From assembly GCF_018991925.1 (NCBI RefSeq), contig NW_024724368.1, positions 4,625,386 to 4,689,385 on the forward strand: DNA of 64,000 nucleotides, written 5' to 3'. The position numbers and the translations under genes are program-made. Shown here in pieces: positions 25,093-39,639 of this stretch; within the stretch, counting starts at the first letter, position 1, and the number at the start of each line of letters is the position of its first letter. The notes beneath the pieces are model-generated. The model worked only from the letters and a program-made list of their open reading frames with translations. It was not told the DNA's origin and did no database searches. This stretch comes from Homarus americanus. Its lineage: Eukaryota; Arthropoda; Malacostraca; Decapoda; Nephropidae.

Positions 25093-25518
25093 ACACCCAC
25101 GTTAGGCTGGCCCATGCTTTAAGACTTGTATATTGATTTTACAGGTCCTCCCTCGAGTACCTGGGCGGGTTTATTGTCGTGTGTGTGGTCGAGGCCGCTG
25201 CTGTTGATGCTCCTCTGTCTGTCTGTTGTGTCATTTATTGTGTCCCTGTGGTTACTTCCGTCTATTGTCTCTGATGGTGAAAGAGCAAGGGATCGTTCGT
25301 ATAAGATTTCCCTTGGCATGTCTGTCTGTTTATTTTGTTTTTCTTTAAGGTGCTTCAGTATCTTAACTATTTCTTTCGTTTTATATTTGACGCAAGGTTA
25401 AGATTGACGATTTGGCGGCCATTTTCTTTGGTGGTGTTTCCGTAAACATTAACTGGAGAGGCAGGATCGGGGATATGTTTATGTAGTGTATTATATTTTT
25501 TAGTGTTATTATTACTGT
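25093..25518. other. No gene seen
   Basis: Unique sequence. A 91-codon open frame at 25126-25401 has no recognisable content. Confidence 0.5.
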
Positions 25519-25650
<132 letters not shown>

Positions 25651-25829
25651 TCCAGGAGTACAAGTGTCTGAGCTTTATTTACGTGTGTGTGTGTGTGTAA
25701 TATAACTAGGAGAGTACTGTACTCCAGCACACAGGGAGACGGTGCTATATTAGTGTGAGGATGTACTCGTTTTATGTAAGATAACGTCACGGATCACACG
25801 GTACTTGTTGGTTATTCACTCCTCCTCAA

Positions 25830-26413
25830 CCCCACTCACTCTCTCCCCTTCACACCACACACACTCTCCCCTCAACCCCACTCACTGTCCCCTCAACCCC
25901 ACTCACTCTCTCCCCTTCACACCCCCACCTCCCCTCAACCCCCACTCACTGTCCCCTCAACCCCTCACCCTCTCCCTTCACACCCCATTCACTGTCCCCT
26001 CAACCCCTCACTCTCTCCCCTTCACCACCCACCACCTCTCCCTCAGCCCCACTCACTGTCCCCTCAACCCCCTCACCCCTCTCCCTTCACACCCCATTCC
26101 TGTCCCCTCAACCCCTCACTCTCTCCCTTCCACACCCCCACGCTCTCCCTCAGCCCCTCCTGTCCCCTCAACCCCTCACCCTCTCCCCTTCACACCCCAT
26201 TCACTGTCCCCTCAACCCCACTCACTCTCTCCCCTTCACACCCCACACACTCTCCCTCAACCTGCCTCCTGTCCCTCAACCCCCTCCTCCTCTCCCTTCA
26301 CACCCCCACACCTCTCCCCTTCACACCCCATTCACTGTCCCCTCAACCCCACTCACTCTCTCCCCTTCACACCCCACACACTCTCCCTCAACCCCCCACA
26401 CACTCTCCCTCAA
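25830..26413 (+). repeat. C-rich minisatellite of CCCTCAACCCCACTCACT units
   Basis: Higher-order mix of CCCCTCAACCCC, CTCTCCCCTTCACACC and CACACACTCTCC blocks with many small indels. The Pro/Ser/His-rich open frame is a repeat product. Confidence 0.93.
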
Positions 26414-27813
26414 TGATGAGAAATGGTAATAATTTATCCTCGTCACATATATCTCAGTAGGAGATTGCTTATATTTGTGTTTTGAATGCTAGTTTATTTT
26501 CTTTTTATTTACTTGTCAAGTTTAATAAACATAAGAAACTGGTATACAACTTGGAGTTAAATTATGCGCTAATGTAATTTACGTCAACAAAGAATCTAAT
26601 CTTAGGGGAGCTAATAATATTCCTCAAAGTTGCTGATCACATTAATTCTGAACGTTTGATGTGATTATTTTTACCATAAAACAGGTGAATGTCAGTCAGG
26701 TAACCGCGGGGAAGTTGAAGTGTGGTGTGCCGTGTGCAGTGTGTGTCTGCTCTCCTCTCCTCCCGTCGTCTCCTCGCTTGCTCCTAACACAACTCTCTCT
26801 CTCTCTCTCTGGCCACTGCTGTATTATCCACTTATGTCTTGTTTAATGTTCCTCAGTACCGAGACATTGATGTAGAATTAATCCATAGAAGCAATTTTTT
26901 CCTCTTTCATCTGACGTTGAGCTGTACAGTATTTGCTACGCTTACATTCCAATACTAAGTTGTCTGTGTGTATGTGAGTCAGTTTTCTTTGTTTGTGGGA
27001 GTTGTTTCATCGATGACTTTCAACAGAAGTGATATTTTTACTGGTATGTGAACACCTTAATATTTGTTATTGTGCAAATGTGCAGTATATGTTTTAAACG
27101 AGGCTCTGAGGTAGAAAATACGCCTGTACATTACTTTAAGTTAATCACAATTGTCCTTTTATTATTTTGTTCCCTCATACATTTTTTATTAACGAGAAGC
27201 ACAGCGAATTGAGGATATATTTCAGTGTTCTTGTCGGTACAGAGTATGAATTATGATAACGTATTGAAGGAGTGAGGGAGACAAGGCGCCTAGTTACTCA
27301 CTCCACCTTCTGATCGGGTCGTGCGCATCCTCTCTGCATTACTCCTCTCTATCTCTCTCTCTCTGTCTCTCACCACCATTCTACTCTCTTATTTGTGTCG
27401 ATGAGATTATAAAAGACACCATTACTCCCGTTGTTATATTTGGAAAAGGATAAAGACTTGTTATACATCAGAATGAGTGAAGACAAGCTGGTCGTGGTCT
27501 CGTGTGCAACAGTGACGCGGTGGTTGCGTAGTGATGATGGGGGCATGACGTCAGCGTGTTGGCGCCAACTCCGCTCACGTCCTCGCTCGTCCACGCTGCT
27601 GTAGCTTGTGGGGAGTACAGTAGAGCACGTTCTTACGCCATTCCTTTTATGCCCTTAGATTCATGTAGTGTATGCCCGTAGATGTACAATATGCAATGTA
27701 TGTTCTTAGACCTGTTTCCTTAGATCTATGTATGCCTTTAGATGTGTAATATATTCCCGTAAATCGATTTAATGTATGCCCTACGACTACTACTAAAATG
27801 ATAATAATAACAA
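26414..27813. other. No gene seen
   Basis: Unique, AT-rich; CT runs 26791-26810 and 27350-27370; CTTAGAT/CCCGTAGAT words repeat loosely at 27650-27770. Confidence 0.5.
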
Positions 27814-27820
27814 AAATAAC

Positions 27821-27889
<69 letters not shown>

Positions 27890-27890
27890 T
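27814..27890. repeat. (AAT)n microsatellite
   Basis: ATAATA triplets, about 70 bp. Confidence 0.97.
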
Positions 27891-28151
27891 ATAATAACAA
27901 TAAGCTCAAATGTATATGACTGTATTAGCACAAATACTTACTGAGGCTTCCACTGATGTCCCGATAAGTGTAGTAAAATTAGCGTAAGTATTTGACAGGT
28001 TTCTCAAATATATTTAAGAAACTACAAAGTCATCTACGTGAACATTAGGTTGTGGATGACGTTTGTGTATTTTATTATTGAGGAATACTTGAGAAAATGG
28101 TTTTGTATTGAAATATTTTCCTCATGGTAACAGTATTGGGATATTTTAAGT

Positions 28152-28155
<4 letters not shown>

Positions 28156-28198
<43 letters not shown>
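28156..28198. repeat. (GT)n microsatellite
   Basis: About 42 bp of GT. Confidence 0.96.
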
Positions 28199-28203
<5 letters not shown>

Positions 28204-29504
28204 TTGTAGATTGGCTATCAGTTTTCTCGCGGCCAACAACAGTGTCCGTGATACAGTACTGTTCCCCCAAGTTGTGGTGGGAGGGATGGTAAGTTAGGTT
28301 AGGTGTATATTTCATTAAGAGGTTAAGTAAGGGTTCAGTGTTCGTACGATGCTGTTTTAGAACCTTTGTGTGTTTGTATAAAGATATTTACAGTATCTAA
28401 CCTAACCTAACAAAAGTGTACAAAGATTGAAGTTGGTGTATGTTGGTTTTATAGGGTGACATACACACTGGCACTCTCTGGTTACTAGAACAATAATAGT
28501 GTGAACTTTGAACACCCTGACATGACCTGAAAACATCACACACACACACACAGCGTTCTGAACAATGAATAGCAGTTAAAATAATATATTATACTTATTT
28601 TACTGGAATATATGACGTAGTGAGAGAGGAGTGTGGTGTGTCCCTCCTCGCCGCGGCCAGTGTAGTAGTAGTATATAAAATATTATATACGAACAAGAGA
28701 AGTTTTTACGGTAGTTTATATAAGTCCGGGCTTAACTGTGACCTTCACCTGTGACTGACGTAAACTGGGGGTGACGCAATGCGCGCCTCACTTTAAAAAG
28801 TCGTCACTAAAATTTAGTTATGTCCAGCTAGATTTAAATGGGAGAATCCGTTTGTGTTTGTGGAGGCTGGGTGATGGGGGAGGTGTTGACGTCGAGCCCT
28901 TACAAGGAGGAGGGAGGTGGTGGTGGAGTATTGCGCTCGGCCTGCTCGCCCCGGCCTGCTCTATCATTTTATAAGACATTTTTGTTTATATACCGCCTGC
29001 ACCGTGGAGGGGGCATGTTGGGATATGTATGTCTGTATTTATATAACGAAAGGCGGTAATACAATATTCAGACAGTCTTAGTAAAAACTGATGGGTGAAT
29101 AACAGCGAATAATGTTATAAATGTTTGATATGAAGAGGATTATGATATGTACTGATCTTCTCGTTCATCCAGCTGTGTACCATCATCTTGTCCTCGGTAT
29201 AACTTCACATTTCTATTTTTCTTCACCAAACCAAGTACAGAATATCACGTTGAAGTATCTGAGTCCAAAGTCTAGGAGGTTGAACTTACGATAATTAATC
29301 AGAACTTTAGTGTTTATTGATACTGATTGAGTTGTTCAGATACACCGGTGATTGTCTCTCTTAACCTACTGTGTGTTAACTACTCTCCATAGTCATTTCT
29401 TTATGTTAATGTCTTTATTTTGTTTATTGTCTCCTGGTGTGTGGAGGTGAGGCAGGGACCCAGGAGGACACCCTCTGCTTTCACGTGTTTCCTGCATGTA
29501 GCTC
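28199..29504. other. No gene seen
   Basis: Unique sequence with GTTAGGTTAGG at 28292 and CTAACCTAACCTAAC near 28396, short telomere-type words. No supportable exon. Confidence 0.5.
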
Positions 29505-29626
29505 ACCTCACCCACACCTGCTCACCTCACCTACACCTGCTCACCTCACCTACACCTGCCCACCTCACCCACACCTGCCCACCTCACCCACAACTGCCCA
29601 CCTCACCTACACCTGCTCACCTCACG
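29505..29626 (+). repeat. 20-bp minisatellite, ACCTGCTCACCTCACCTACA
   Basis: About six copies with CTC/CCC and TAC/CAC variants. Confidence 0.92.
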
Positions 29627-29654
29627 CCCTGGCTTCTCACTGTCATCTGTGTCA

Positions 29655-29870
29655 TTGTCTTCAGGTGTGTTGTGGTGTAGGTGTACCTGTATCTGTCTCT
29701 TCAGGTGTGTTGTGTGGGTGTACCTGTATCTGTCTCTTCAGGTGTGTTAAGTGGGTGTACCTGTATCTGTCTCTTCAGGTGTGTTAAGTGGGTGTACCTG
29801 TATCTGGCTCTTCAGGTGTGTTAAGTGGGTGTACCTGTATCTGGCTCTTCAGGTGCGTTGAGTGGGTGTC
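29655..29870 (+). repeat. Minisatellite of about 37-bp units
   Basis: Unit contains GTGGGTGTACCTGTATCTG, then TCTCTTCAGGTGTGTTAA. Confidence 0.92.
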
Positions 29871-30404
29871 AGGGTGTCATGCAGGTGTTAGGACATGTTT
29901 CTGGGATAGAAGTGTGTTGATGTACAGGTGACACGCGTCAAGGTCAGGTTTGATCTGGTTAGGTTACAACAACTATATGTGAGATTGTATAATAGAAACT
30001 AATACTGAGGTTTGAGTTACTATAAAGTGATACAGTCCTTGTAGATAAACCGGGGTTATACTACCTACCTGTCATATCCCAGGGTCAGTACCTAACTCCC
30101 AGCCTGTAACTATCTAAATCATCCAGGGAAATGATAACACGTCCTGGTAAAAATAACAACCCCGATAACATTATTGACTCCACTTTACTTATTTTAAAAG
30201 CTTATCATTTTAGTTTTCTATCCCGGAGAGAGTTGTTATCTAGACCCTTAAAATAGATTATCTTCTGTGCTTCGTAATTTTAATTCATTATCAGTTTACT
30301 TGATACAGTCAACTCTCAGACCGGATACTGTCTCGTGAGGTTAAAAAACGGCGGCTCTGTTGGTAGTCATTTATGTGAAGGACAACCTACAGTCATCCGA
30401 TACA
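29871..30404. other. No gene seen
   Basis: Unique sequence; nothing recognisable. Confidence 0.5.
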
Positions 30405-30785
30405 CTCCTCCACGCCCACACTCCTCCACGCCTGCACTCCTCCACGCCCACACTCCTCCACGCCTGCACTCCTCCATGCCTGCACTCCACGCCTGCACTT
30501 CTCCACGCCCAAACTCCTCCACTCCCACACTTCTCCACGCCCACACTCCTCCACGCCCACACTCACTCACGCCAACACTCCTCCACACTTACGCCCACAC
30601 TCATCCAACACACTCCTCCTCCACGCCCACACTCCTACATGACTCCCACACTTACTCACGCCCACACTCACTCACGCTCACACTCACTCCTCCACGACGC
30701 CCACACTCACTCACGCCCACACTCCTCCACGACGCCCACACTCACTCACGCCCACCCAACACATTTCCCCACAACGCCCACACTC
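30405..30785 (+). repeat. 16-bp minisatellite, CCACACTCCTCCACGC
   Basis: Degenerate copies with CTGCACTCC, ACTCACTCACG and ACGACGCC variants. Open frames on both strands are repeat products. Confidence 0.93.
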
Positions 30786-30946
30786 ACGTTAACATTGACC
30801 ACATAATCCAACTTTCCCAGAGGTGTAATATTACCTGTTCTGTATTCCTCCCAACACCTCTCCGTAGACTTAACTGGGCGGCTATGTGTTCATGGTTTTG
30901 TTGTGAATTAAGTGAGAGGGGAAATATATATACGGTCTTGTTGAGA

Positions 30947-31060
30947 ATGGTAGTAGTGGTGGTGATGGTGGTTGGTAATATTGGTGATGGTTGGTAGTAG
31001 TGGTAGTAGTCGTGGTGGGTGGTAGTGGTGGGTAGTAGTAGTGGTGGTGGGTAGTAGTAG
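30947..31060 (+). repeat. GGT/AGT low-complexity tract next to the RT element
   Basis: GTAGTAGTGGTGGT-type sequence; it continues on the other side at 33271-33303. Confidence 0.9.
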
Positions 31061-31140
31061 TATTAATGAAATAAAATGGCGGCGAAGGTGTGGCTATTGG
31101 GGGAGGCTGGAGGCCACATTTAAAAAAAAAGTAGTAGTAG
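31061..31140 (+). repeat. 80-bp direct repeat, left copy, flanking the RT element
   Basis: Runs from TATTAA through ATAAAATGGCGGCGAAGG, TGGAGGCCAC and an A-run to GTAGTAGTAG. It matches 33200-33280 almost base for base; the differences are a few bases near the start and around the A-run. It is either a long target-site duplication, the 3' end of an earlier element of the same family, or a Penelope-like pseudo-LTR. Confidence 0.9.
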
Positions 31141-33199
31141 ACGTTGCAAGAAAGTTTGAAAACAAAATGCGTGTGGGAGAAGTGTCTTTGGCGGTAAGAT
31201 CTCTCGCAGAGGTAGTAAAGGACGATGTCAGGGCAGCAGCAGGGAACCTGCAAGTTTGTGCTGGCCAACAAGCTGGAGGGGAAGCTGTCATTCACGCCAT
31301 GAGAACGATATTTGAGCAGCGCGATTGTGAGGCCGTTCTCCTGGTCGACGCTTCAAACGCATTCAACATACTTAACCTCAAGGCCGCACTGCATAACATG
31401 AAGATCAAGTGTCCAAGCTTTGCAATGTATGTTGAAAACTCATATAGGAATCCACCAGACCTCTATTTAGTAAACAACAAGGCGCTAAGAGGTGATACCA
31501 TCTTACAGTCAACCGAGGGAACAACACAGAGGGACCCTGTTGCAATTGTTGCAATGGCAATGTACGCAATAGGCCTATCAGTGCTCCAACACGAAATATA
31601 ATTTGAAACAACCGAGGTCAAACAAGTGGCGTACGCTGATGGCCTTACAGGAGCGGGAAAAGTGGAGGACATCAAAAAGTGGTGGGACTGGTAACATCGC
31701 GAGGTCCACAAATAGGGTACCACCCAAATGCCAGCAAGTCCTTCCTCATCGTGAAGCCAGAACATTATGAACGGGCAATGAAGGTGTTCGGTGGAAGTGA
31801 GGTCAAAATAACAAAGGATGGCCAAAGACACCTTGGCGCAGTAATCGGCACGACGGACTTCAAGACCGAGTACATAGTGGGAAAGGTGAATGAGTGGGTT
31901 ATGGAAATCCAAGCTCTTTCTGGGATTGCTAACACAGAGCCACATGCTGCTTTTGCAGCATTCACCCATGGAGTCAAGCATCGCTGGAACTACCTGATGC
32001 GCACTGTCCCTGATATCGGACCCCTCCTCCACCCCCTGGAAGAAGCTATCAGCGTCAATTTCATTCCCAAATTAGTGAAACACCCTCACCTAACCCCAGC
32101 AGAAAGATCACTCCTTGCACTACCACCGAGACTGGGAGGAATGGGACTAACCAATCCAGAGGAGATTGCTGCCACTGAGCATCAAAACTCAGTTAAGCTC
32201 ACGGACCACATAATAGCTCAGAACGCAATAGAGGAGGTGGATACCAGTGACGTAAACAAGATCCGAAGGTCCATTACGACAGAACGACAGCGCGGCCAAA
32301 GTGACAAGTTGCAGCAACTATTGCTGCAAATACCAGAGAGTTTGAAAAAAAAAAAGCTATAGCGCAGGAGGTGGGCGCCTCGAACTGGTTAACTACGTTA
32401 CCGATACGGGCAAATGATTTCAGTCTCAATAAACAAGAATTTACAGATGCCATTGCTCTAAGGTATGGTTGGCCAGTAGAAGGTTTGCCCTCCCAATGCG
32501 TGTGTGGCTCTTCCTATGACGTCGATCACGCCATGGTGTGCAAGAAAGGGGGCTTCATATGCATGAGGCATGACGAGGTAAGGGACCTCACAGCAAATAT
32601 GTTGAAGGAAATCTGCCGGGATGTCATGGTAGAACCGACCCTCCTTCCTTTGGACGGTGAGATCTTCCAACATAGGACTTCAAACGCATCTAACGAAGCC
32701 CGTGTTGACGTCAGTGCTCGAGGATTCTGGACGCGGGGACAGCGAGCTTTCTTCGACATCAGGATTTTTGATCCCATGGCCGCATGTCACCGTGACCTAG
32801 CTCTCGATGCTGCACACAAGAGGAACGAGAACGACAAGATAAGGGCATATGGGGAGAGAATTCAAAACGTTGATCAAGGCAGCTTCACTCCTCTAACGTT
32901 CACAACCTCTGGTGGGATGGGACCAAGTGCAAGATGTTTCTACGCCAGACTCGCGGAGGTGATCTCCGAACAGAAGCAGCAGCCCAGAAGTTATGTTACA
33001 GCCTGGATGAGATGTCGACTGTCTTTCTCTCTCCTTCGGTCGGCTTTGCTCTGCCTCAGGGGAACGAGAGCTTCTGCCCCAATGCCGACAACAGCTGCAG
33101 ATATTAACTATGAGGCAACAGTCACTGAATGCCGCATAGATCTGCGGCTCAACTAATCCAACACAGATAGGATAGCTATTTATGTATTAGGATATTTAA
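31141..33199 (+). pseudogene. Decayed reverse transcriptase element with zinc-knuckle and possible nuclease end
   Basis: Three frames together encode one RT protein. 31141-31601 gives palm sequence (EAVLLVDASNAFNILNLKAA, GTTQRDPVAIVAMAMYAIGL). A TAA at 31599 is followed in frame by VKQVAYADGLTGAGK. A further stop and frameshift near 31,700 lead to 31,700-32,362 (GYHPNASKSFLIVK ... RLGGMGLTNPEE). A second frameshift at the A-run about 32,345-32,354 leads to 32,371-33,156 (ASNWLTTLPI ... CVCGSSYDVDHAMVC ... RVDVSARGFWTRGQRAFFDIR). The catalytic YADD reads YADG at 31632-31643. C-x-C-x7-H-x3-C followed by D...DxR resembles the C-terminal knuckle plus restriction-like nuclease of R2/NeSL/Hero-type LINEs; that class is inference. 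I recognise the family from proteins in cnidarian and other invertebrate genomes but cannot name it. Confidence 0.8.
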
Positions 33200-33280
33200 T
33201 ATTAAGGTAATAAAATGGCGGCGAAGGTGTGGCTATTGGGGGAGGCTGGAGGCCACGTTAAAAAAAAAAAGTAGTAGTAG
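33200..33280 (+). repeat. 81-bp direct repeat, right copy, flanking the RT element
   Basis: Right partner of 31061-31140. It begins 44 bases after the element's stop codon and leads into the same GTA/GTG simple repeat that precedes the left copy, so the whole unit sits inside a GGT/AGT microsatellite. Confidence 0.9.
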
Positions 33281-34652
<1,372 letters not shown>

Positions 34653-34822
34653 GAGGTCAGGTTAGGTTAGTGGAGAGACATGACTTAGTTGACTACAGGG
34701 AAACAGGCAAGATTATACTTTGTCTGTCAGGTTAAGCTGGGTCAGGTTGGCTTGGCTTAGGTTAGGTTAGGTTATATTGGACCAGGTTAGCTTAGGTTGG
34801 GTTGGGTTAGGTAAGATTAGAG
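34653..34822 (+). repeat. Degenerate interstitial TTAGG block
   Basis: Short GGTTAGGTTAGG runs separated by GGTTGGCTT, GGTTATATT and similar variants. Confidence 0.75.
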
Positions 34823-35043
34823 ATTGATTAAGCAACGGATTGAGAAATATGGAACGAAGGGGAGAAGATTGAGGTTTGATCGAGTTGTGGAAGAGTTGAT
34901 GGGCTGTGGGAAGCGTTCACCAGTAGTAGTAGTGACTGATGGAGGTGTGGAAAGGCTGATTAAAGGTGCACCTGCTGGAGTATATAGGTCATCTGTGTGT
35001 GGGGAGGCTGTGGTCAGATAAATTACAAGAGATCGTGAGGAAT

Positions 35044-35047
<4 letters not shown>
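34823..35047 (+). other. Unrecognised 65-codon open frame, possibly not a gene
   Basis: 34824-35021 reads IKQRIEKYGTKGRRLRFDR ... RSPVVVVTDGGVERLIKG without low complexity, unlike most frames here. There is no convincing acceptor or donor and no family I know. Confidence 0.12.

Positions 35048-35089
<42 letters not shown>
35048..35089. repeat. (GA)n microsatellite
   Basis: About 42 bp of GA. Confidence 0.97.
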
Positions 35090-35092
<3 letters not shown>

Positions 35093-35225
35093 TTTAAAAC
35101 ATGTTATATGGTCAACACTACAATATCAACACGAGATATTTGTGAACGATTTGTAATTTATAATTTGATTTTTATAATCATGAAAATCGTCTTCACAGAA
35201 AATATACACAAATATTCGATAATTT

Positions 35226-35560
35226 TAGAGAGTCTTTAAGGTATAGCTGAGAGTCTTTAAGGTATAGCTGAGAGTCTTTAAGGTAGCTGAGAGTCTTTAA
35301 GGTATAGCTGAGAGTCTTTAAGATGGCTGAGAGTCTTTAAGGTAGCTGAGAGTCTTTAAGGTAGCTGAGAGTCTTTAAGGTATAGTTGAGAGTCTTTAAG
35401 GTGGCTGAGAATCTTTGGCTGAGAGTCTTTAAGGTGGCTGAGAGTCTTTAAGGTAGCTGAGAGTCTTTAAGGTATAGCTGAGAGTCTTTAAGGTAGCTGA
35501 GAGTCTTTAAGGTATAGCTGAGAGTCTTTAAGGTAGCTGAGAGTCTTTAATGTAGCTGTA
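35226..35560 (+). repeat. Minisatellite of GAGAGTCTTTAAGGTAGCT units
   Basis: 19- to 21-bp copies, with or without an extra TA (GGTATAGCT versus GGTAGCT or GGTGGCT). Confidence 0.94.
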
Positions 35561-35737
35561 TGTAGAGTTAATGGCGTATTAGGCTCGTATCTCGTTTCCG
35601 CCATTACCTTTTGTATGTCTTCTGTATTATCGTCTACGGTCGTCCATTATGGTTCAGACACGGGGTCATTATAATATATGGGACGAGTTTCTGTGACTTC
35701 ATCCTTTTATTGAGATTACCTGAGAAGAACTTGCTAC

Positions 35738-35852
35738 GGGTTAGGTTAGGCTAGTCTAGGTTAGGTTAGGTTAGGTTAGTCTAGGTTAGGCTAGGTTAGG
35801 TTAGTCTAGGTTAGGTTAGGTTAGGTTAGTCTAGGTTAGGTTAATCTTTATG
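35738..35852 (+). repeat. Interstitial (TTAGG)n with interspersed CTAGG
   Basis: GGTTAGGTTAGG runs broken regularly by GTCTAGGTTAGG or GCTAGG. The arthropod telomere motif, but internal and degenerate. Confidence 0.9.
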
Positions 35853-37310
<1,458 letters not shown>

Positions 37311-37409
37311 CATTGGTGGTTTAACAAAAGCCTTCATTAGAGAAAGGTAAAGGAACATACAGTGAACATACAGATTATTGTAGGTGTTGAACAGCAAAAA
37401 CGTAGTGTA

Positions 37410-38172
37410 GTAACTCCCTCCCAGATGGTGTTAGGAGGGACCTCACGTGGTGTAGTAGTTCCCTCACAGATGGTGTTATGAGGGGCCTCACGTGGTGTAG
37501 TAATTCCCTCACAGATGGTGTTATGAGGGGCCTCACGTGGTGTAGTAATTCCCTCACAGATGGTGTTATGAAGGTGTAGCCTCACGTGGTTAGTAATTCC
37601 CTCACAGATGGTGTTATGAGGGGCCTCACGTGGTGTAGTAATTCCCTCACAGATGGTGTTATGAGGGGCCTCACGTGGTGTAGTAAATCCCTCACAGATG
37701 GTGTTATGTGGACGTGGTGTAGTGTTCCCTCACAGATGGTGTTATGAGGGACCTCACGTGGTGTAGTAATTCCCTCACAGATGGTGTTATGAGGGGCCTC
37801 ACGTGGTGTAGTAATTCCCTCACAGATGGTGTTATGGTGTAGTAATTCCCTCACAGAGTATGAGGCCTCACGTGGTGTAGTAATTCCCTCACAGATGGTG
37901 TTATGAGGGCCTCACGTGGTGTAGTAATTCCCTCACAAATGGTGTTATGAGGGGCCTCACGTGGTGTAGTAATTCCCTCACATGATGGTGTTATGAGGGC
38001 CTCACGTGGTGTAATAACTCCTTCACATATGGTGTTATGAGGGGCCTGACGTGGTATAGTAATTCCCTCACAGATGGTGTTATGAGGGGCCTCACGTGGT
38101 GTAGTAATTCCCTCACAGATGGTGTTATGAGGGGCCTGACGTGGTGTAGTAATTCCCTCACAGATGGTGTTA
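37410..38172 (+). repeat. 45-bp minisatellite, about 17 copies
   Basis: Unit contains GTGTAGTAATTCCCTCACAG, ATGGTGTTATGAGG and GGCCTCACGTG. 45 is a multiple of three, so a minus-strand frame stays open over several copies. Some copies are truncated (37700-37730, 37830-37860). Confidence 0.96.
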
Positions 38173-38473
38173 TATGAGTGAGGTGTGGTCCCAGGCCTTC
38201 CTATCGTAGACAGATTAACACATCGCTGGTTGTTGGGTCTATCACTGGGTACCTGGGACCTCACTGCGTGAAGGTCAACCCGGGTACGACTGTTACTGTT
38301 GAGTTGTTCTCACTGACTTAAGCACCGTTCACCACTGTTCACCTCTGTTTAACACTGGTTCCATTCCTTTCCTAAATGAAACAGCAACTTCTGGCGAGAA
38401 CATGTTGATATTCCGGTGGGGAGGAGGGTTCAGGGGAGGGGGCTGGTATGGGCCAATACAACAGTTGACCTGG

Positions 38474-38475
<2 letters not shown>
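38173..38475. other. No gene seen
   Basis: Unique sequence between repeats. Confidence 0.5.

Positions 38476-38519
<44 letters not shown>
38476..38519. repeat. (GT)n microsatellite
   Basis: About 44 bp of GT. Confidence 0.97.
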
Positions 38520-38520
<1 letters not shown>

Positions 38521-38837
38521 CCTTGCTAGGCCTGCCACCCCTCACGGTCAGGGTCCCCTATACCACACGTCTCACTTATCTGATTTGTTTGGTGGTGTCA
38601 CAAGTAGAAAACCTCGTCGTGAATAATTATGTAGTGACCACTGAAGCTAAGAGGAGGATGGGATATGGTCAGGTGTCTCTAACCGTCTTCCAGTGTGTCC
38701 TCAAACTAATGTCCGGGGTTTGTTTATTTTGCAACTCATTCCCTAAGACATACTATAGGTACTAACTGCCTGTCCGCCTCCCATGGAACAAATAGGTTTA
38801 GAGTACAGGTCAAGGGTAAGTGTCACTATGACTTGAA

Positions 38838-39072
38838 CAAGAGGAGGAGTAGGAAGAAGATGAGGAGGAGGAGTAGGAAGAAGAGGAGGAGGAAGTGTAG
38901 GAAGAAGAGGAGGAGGAAGAGTAGGAAGAAGAGGAGGAGGAAAGGAGGAAGAGAGGAAGAAGATGAGGAGGGGGGTAGGAAGAAGATGAGGAGGAGGAGT
39001 AGGAAGAAGAGGAGGAGGAAGTGTAGGAAGAAGAGGAGGAGGAAGAGTAGGAAGAAGAGGAGGAGGAAGAGG
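38838..39072 (+). repeat. Polypurine AGGAAGAAGAGG minisatellite
   Basis: About 235 bases almost entirely A/G on the plus strand; units of GGAAGAAGAGGAGGA with AGTGTA/AGAGTA inserts. Could adopt triplex H-DNA. Confidence 0.94.
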
Positions 39073-39639
39073 TTAATAATGATAATAATAAACATAGGTG
39101 ACGTATGGTGGTGGTGGTGGAGGTTGTCACGTTACATCAGGACGGCTACACCATCTCCTTGTTGTGGGTCTCGTCGCTACACCCAGGCCGCTAAACTCTG
39201 TACTTTTGATGTCCGTTTTCCCTTGTTATTTTTTCCCCGGTGGGTTGTTCGTGTTTTGGATTGATGTACATTATTTTAAATAGTATACATAAATGATATA
39301 GTCTTAGTACGCACGCTCCCCCACCCCCCCACGCCTCTCACACGCCCACCCCTCACACGCCCACCCCTCACACGCCCACCTGCACGCACACACCATACCC
39401 GCGATCAAGGAATATTGTAACAAAGGAATTCTCCCAAAAATGGATTAAACCACTAGCTGAGCTAATCCTTTCCCAGTACCGATTATGACCAGCGTGAACG
39501 CAGAGGTCAGTAGAGTTACCTTTGGCAATTTATCTTTGATGATGAGAAAAATATACACAATCGTTTTATACAATACATCGAATATACACGCTGTTGTATT
39601 CTGACCAGTAACAGAGAAGATTATCCCTTTAAGTCCTTA
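39073..39639. other. No gene seen; C-rich patch
   Basis: CACGCCCACCCCT copies at 39320-39380; the rest is unique. Confidence 0.5.

Noticed and set aside
24658..25115. Long minus-strand open frames with a 22-residue repeat, Cys/Trp-rich
   Set aside because: All three frames show the same period because the 22-bp unit lacks stops and rotates frame; no splice sites or unique sequence.
37410..38172. Regular repeat with near-constant spacing suggesting a CRISPR array
   Set aside because: The whole unit repeats with no unique spacers, and the sequence is eukaryotic.
37337..38264. Minus-strand frames with NTICEGITTPREAPH repeats
   Set aside because: 45-bp unit is a multiple of three; frames are truncated at each imperfect copy and lack unique sequence.
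38833..39264. Arg/Lys-rich 143-codon frame resembling a nuclear basic protein
   Set aside because: Encoded by a polypurine simple repeat.
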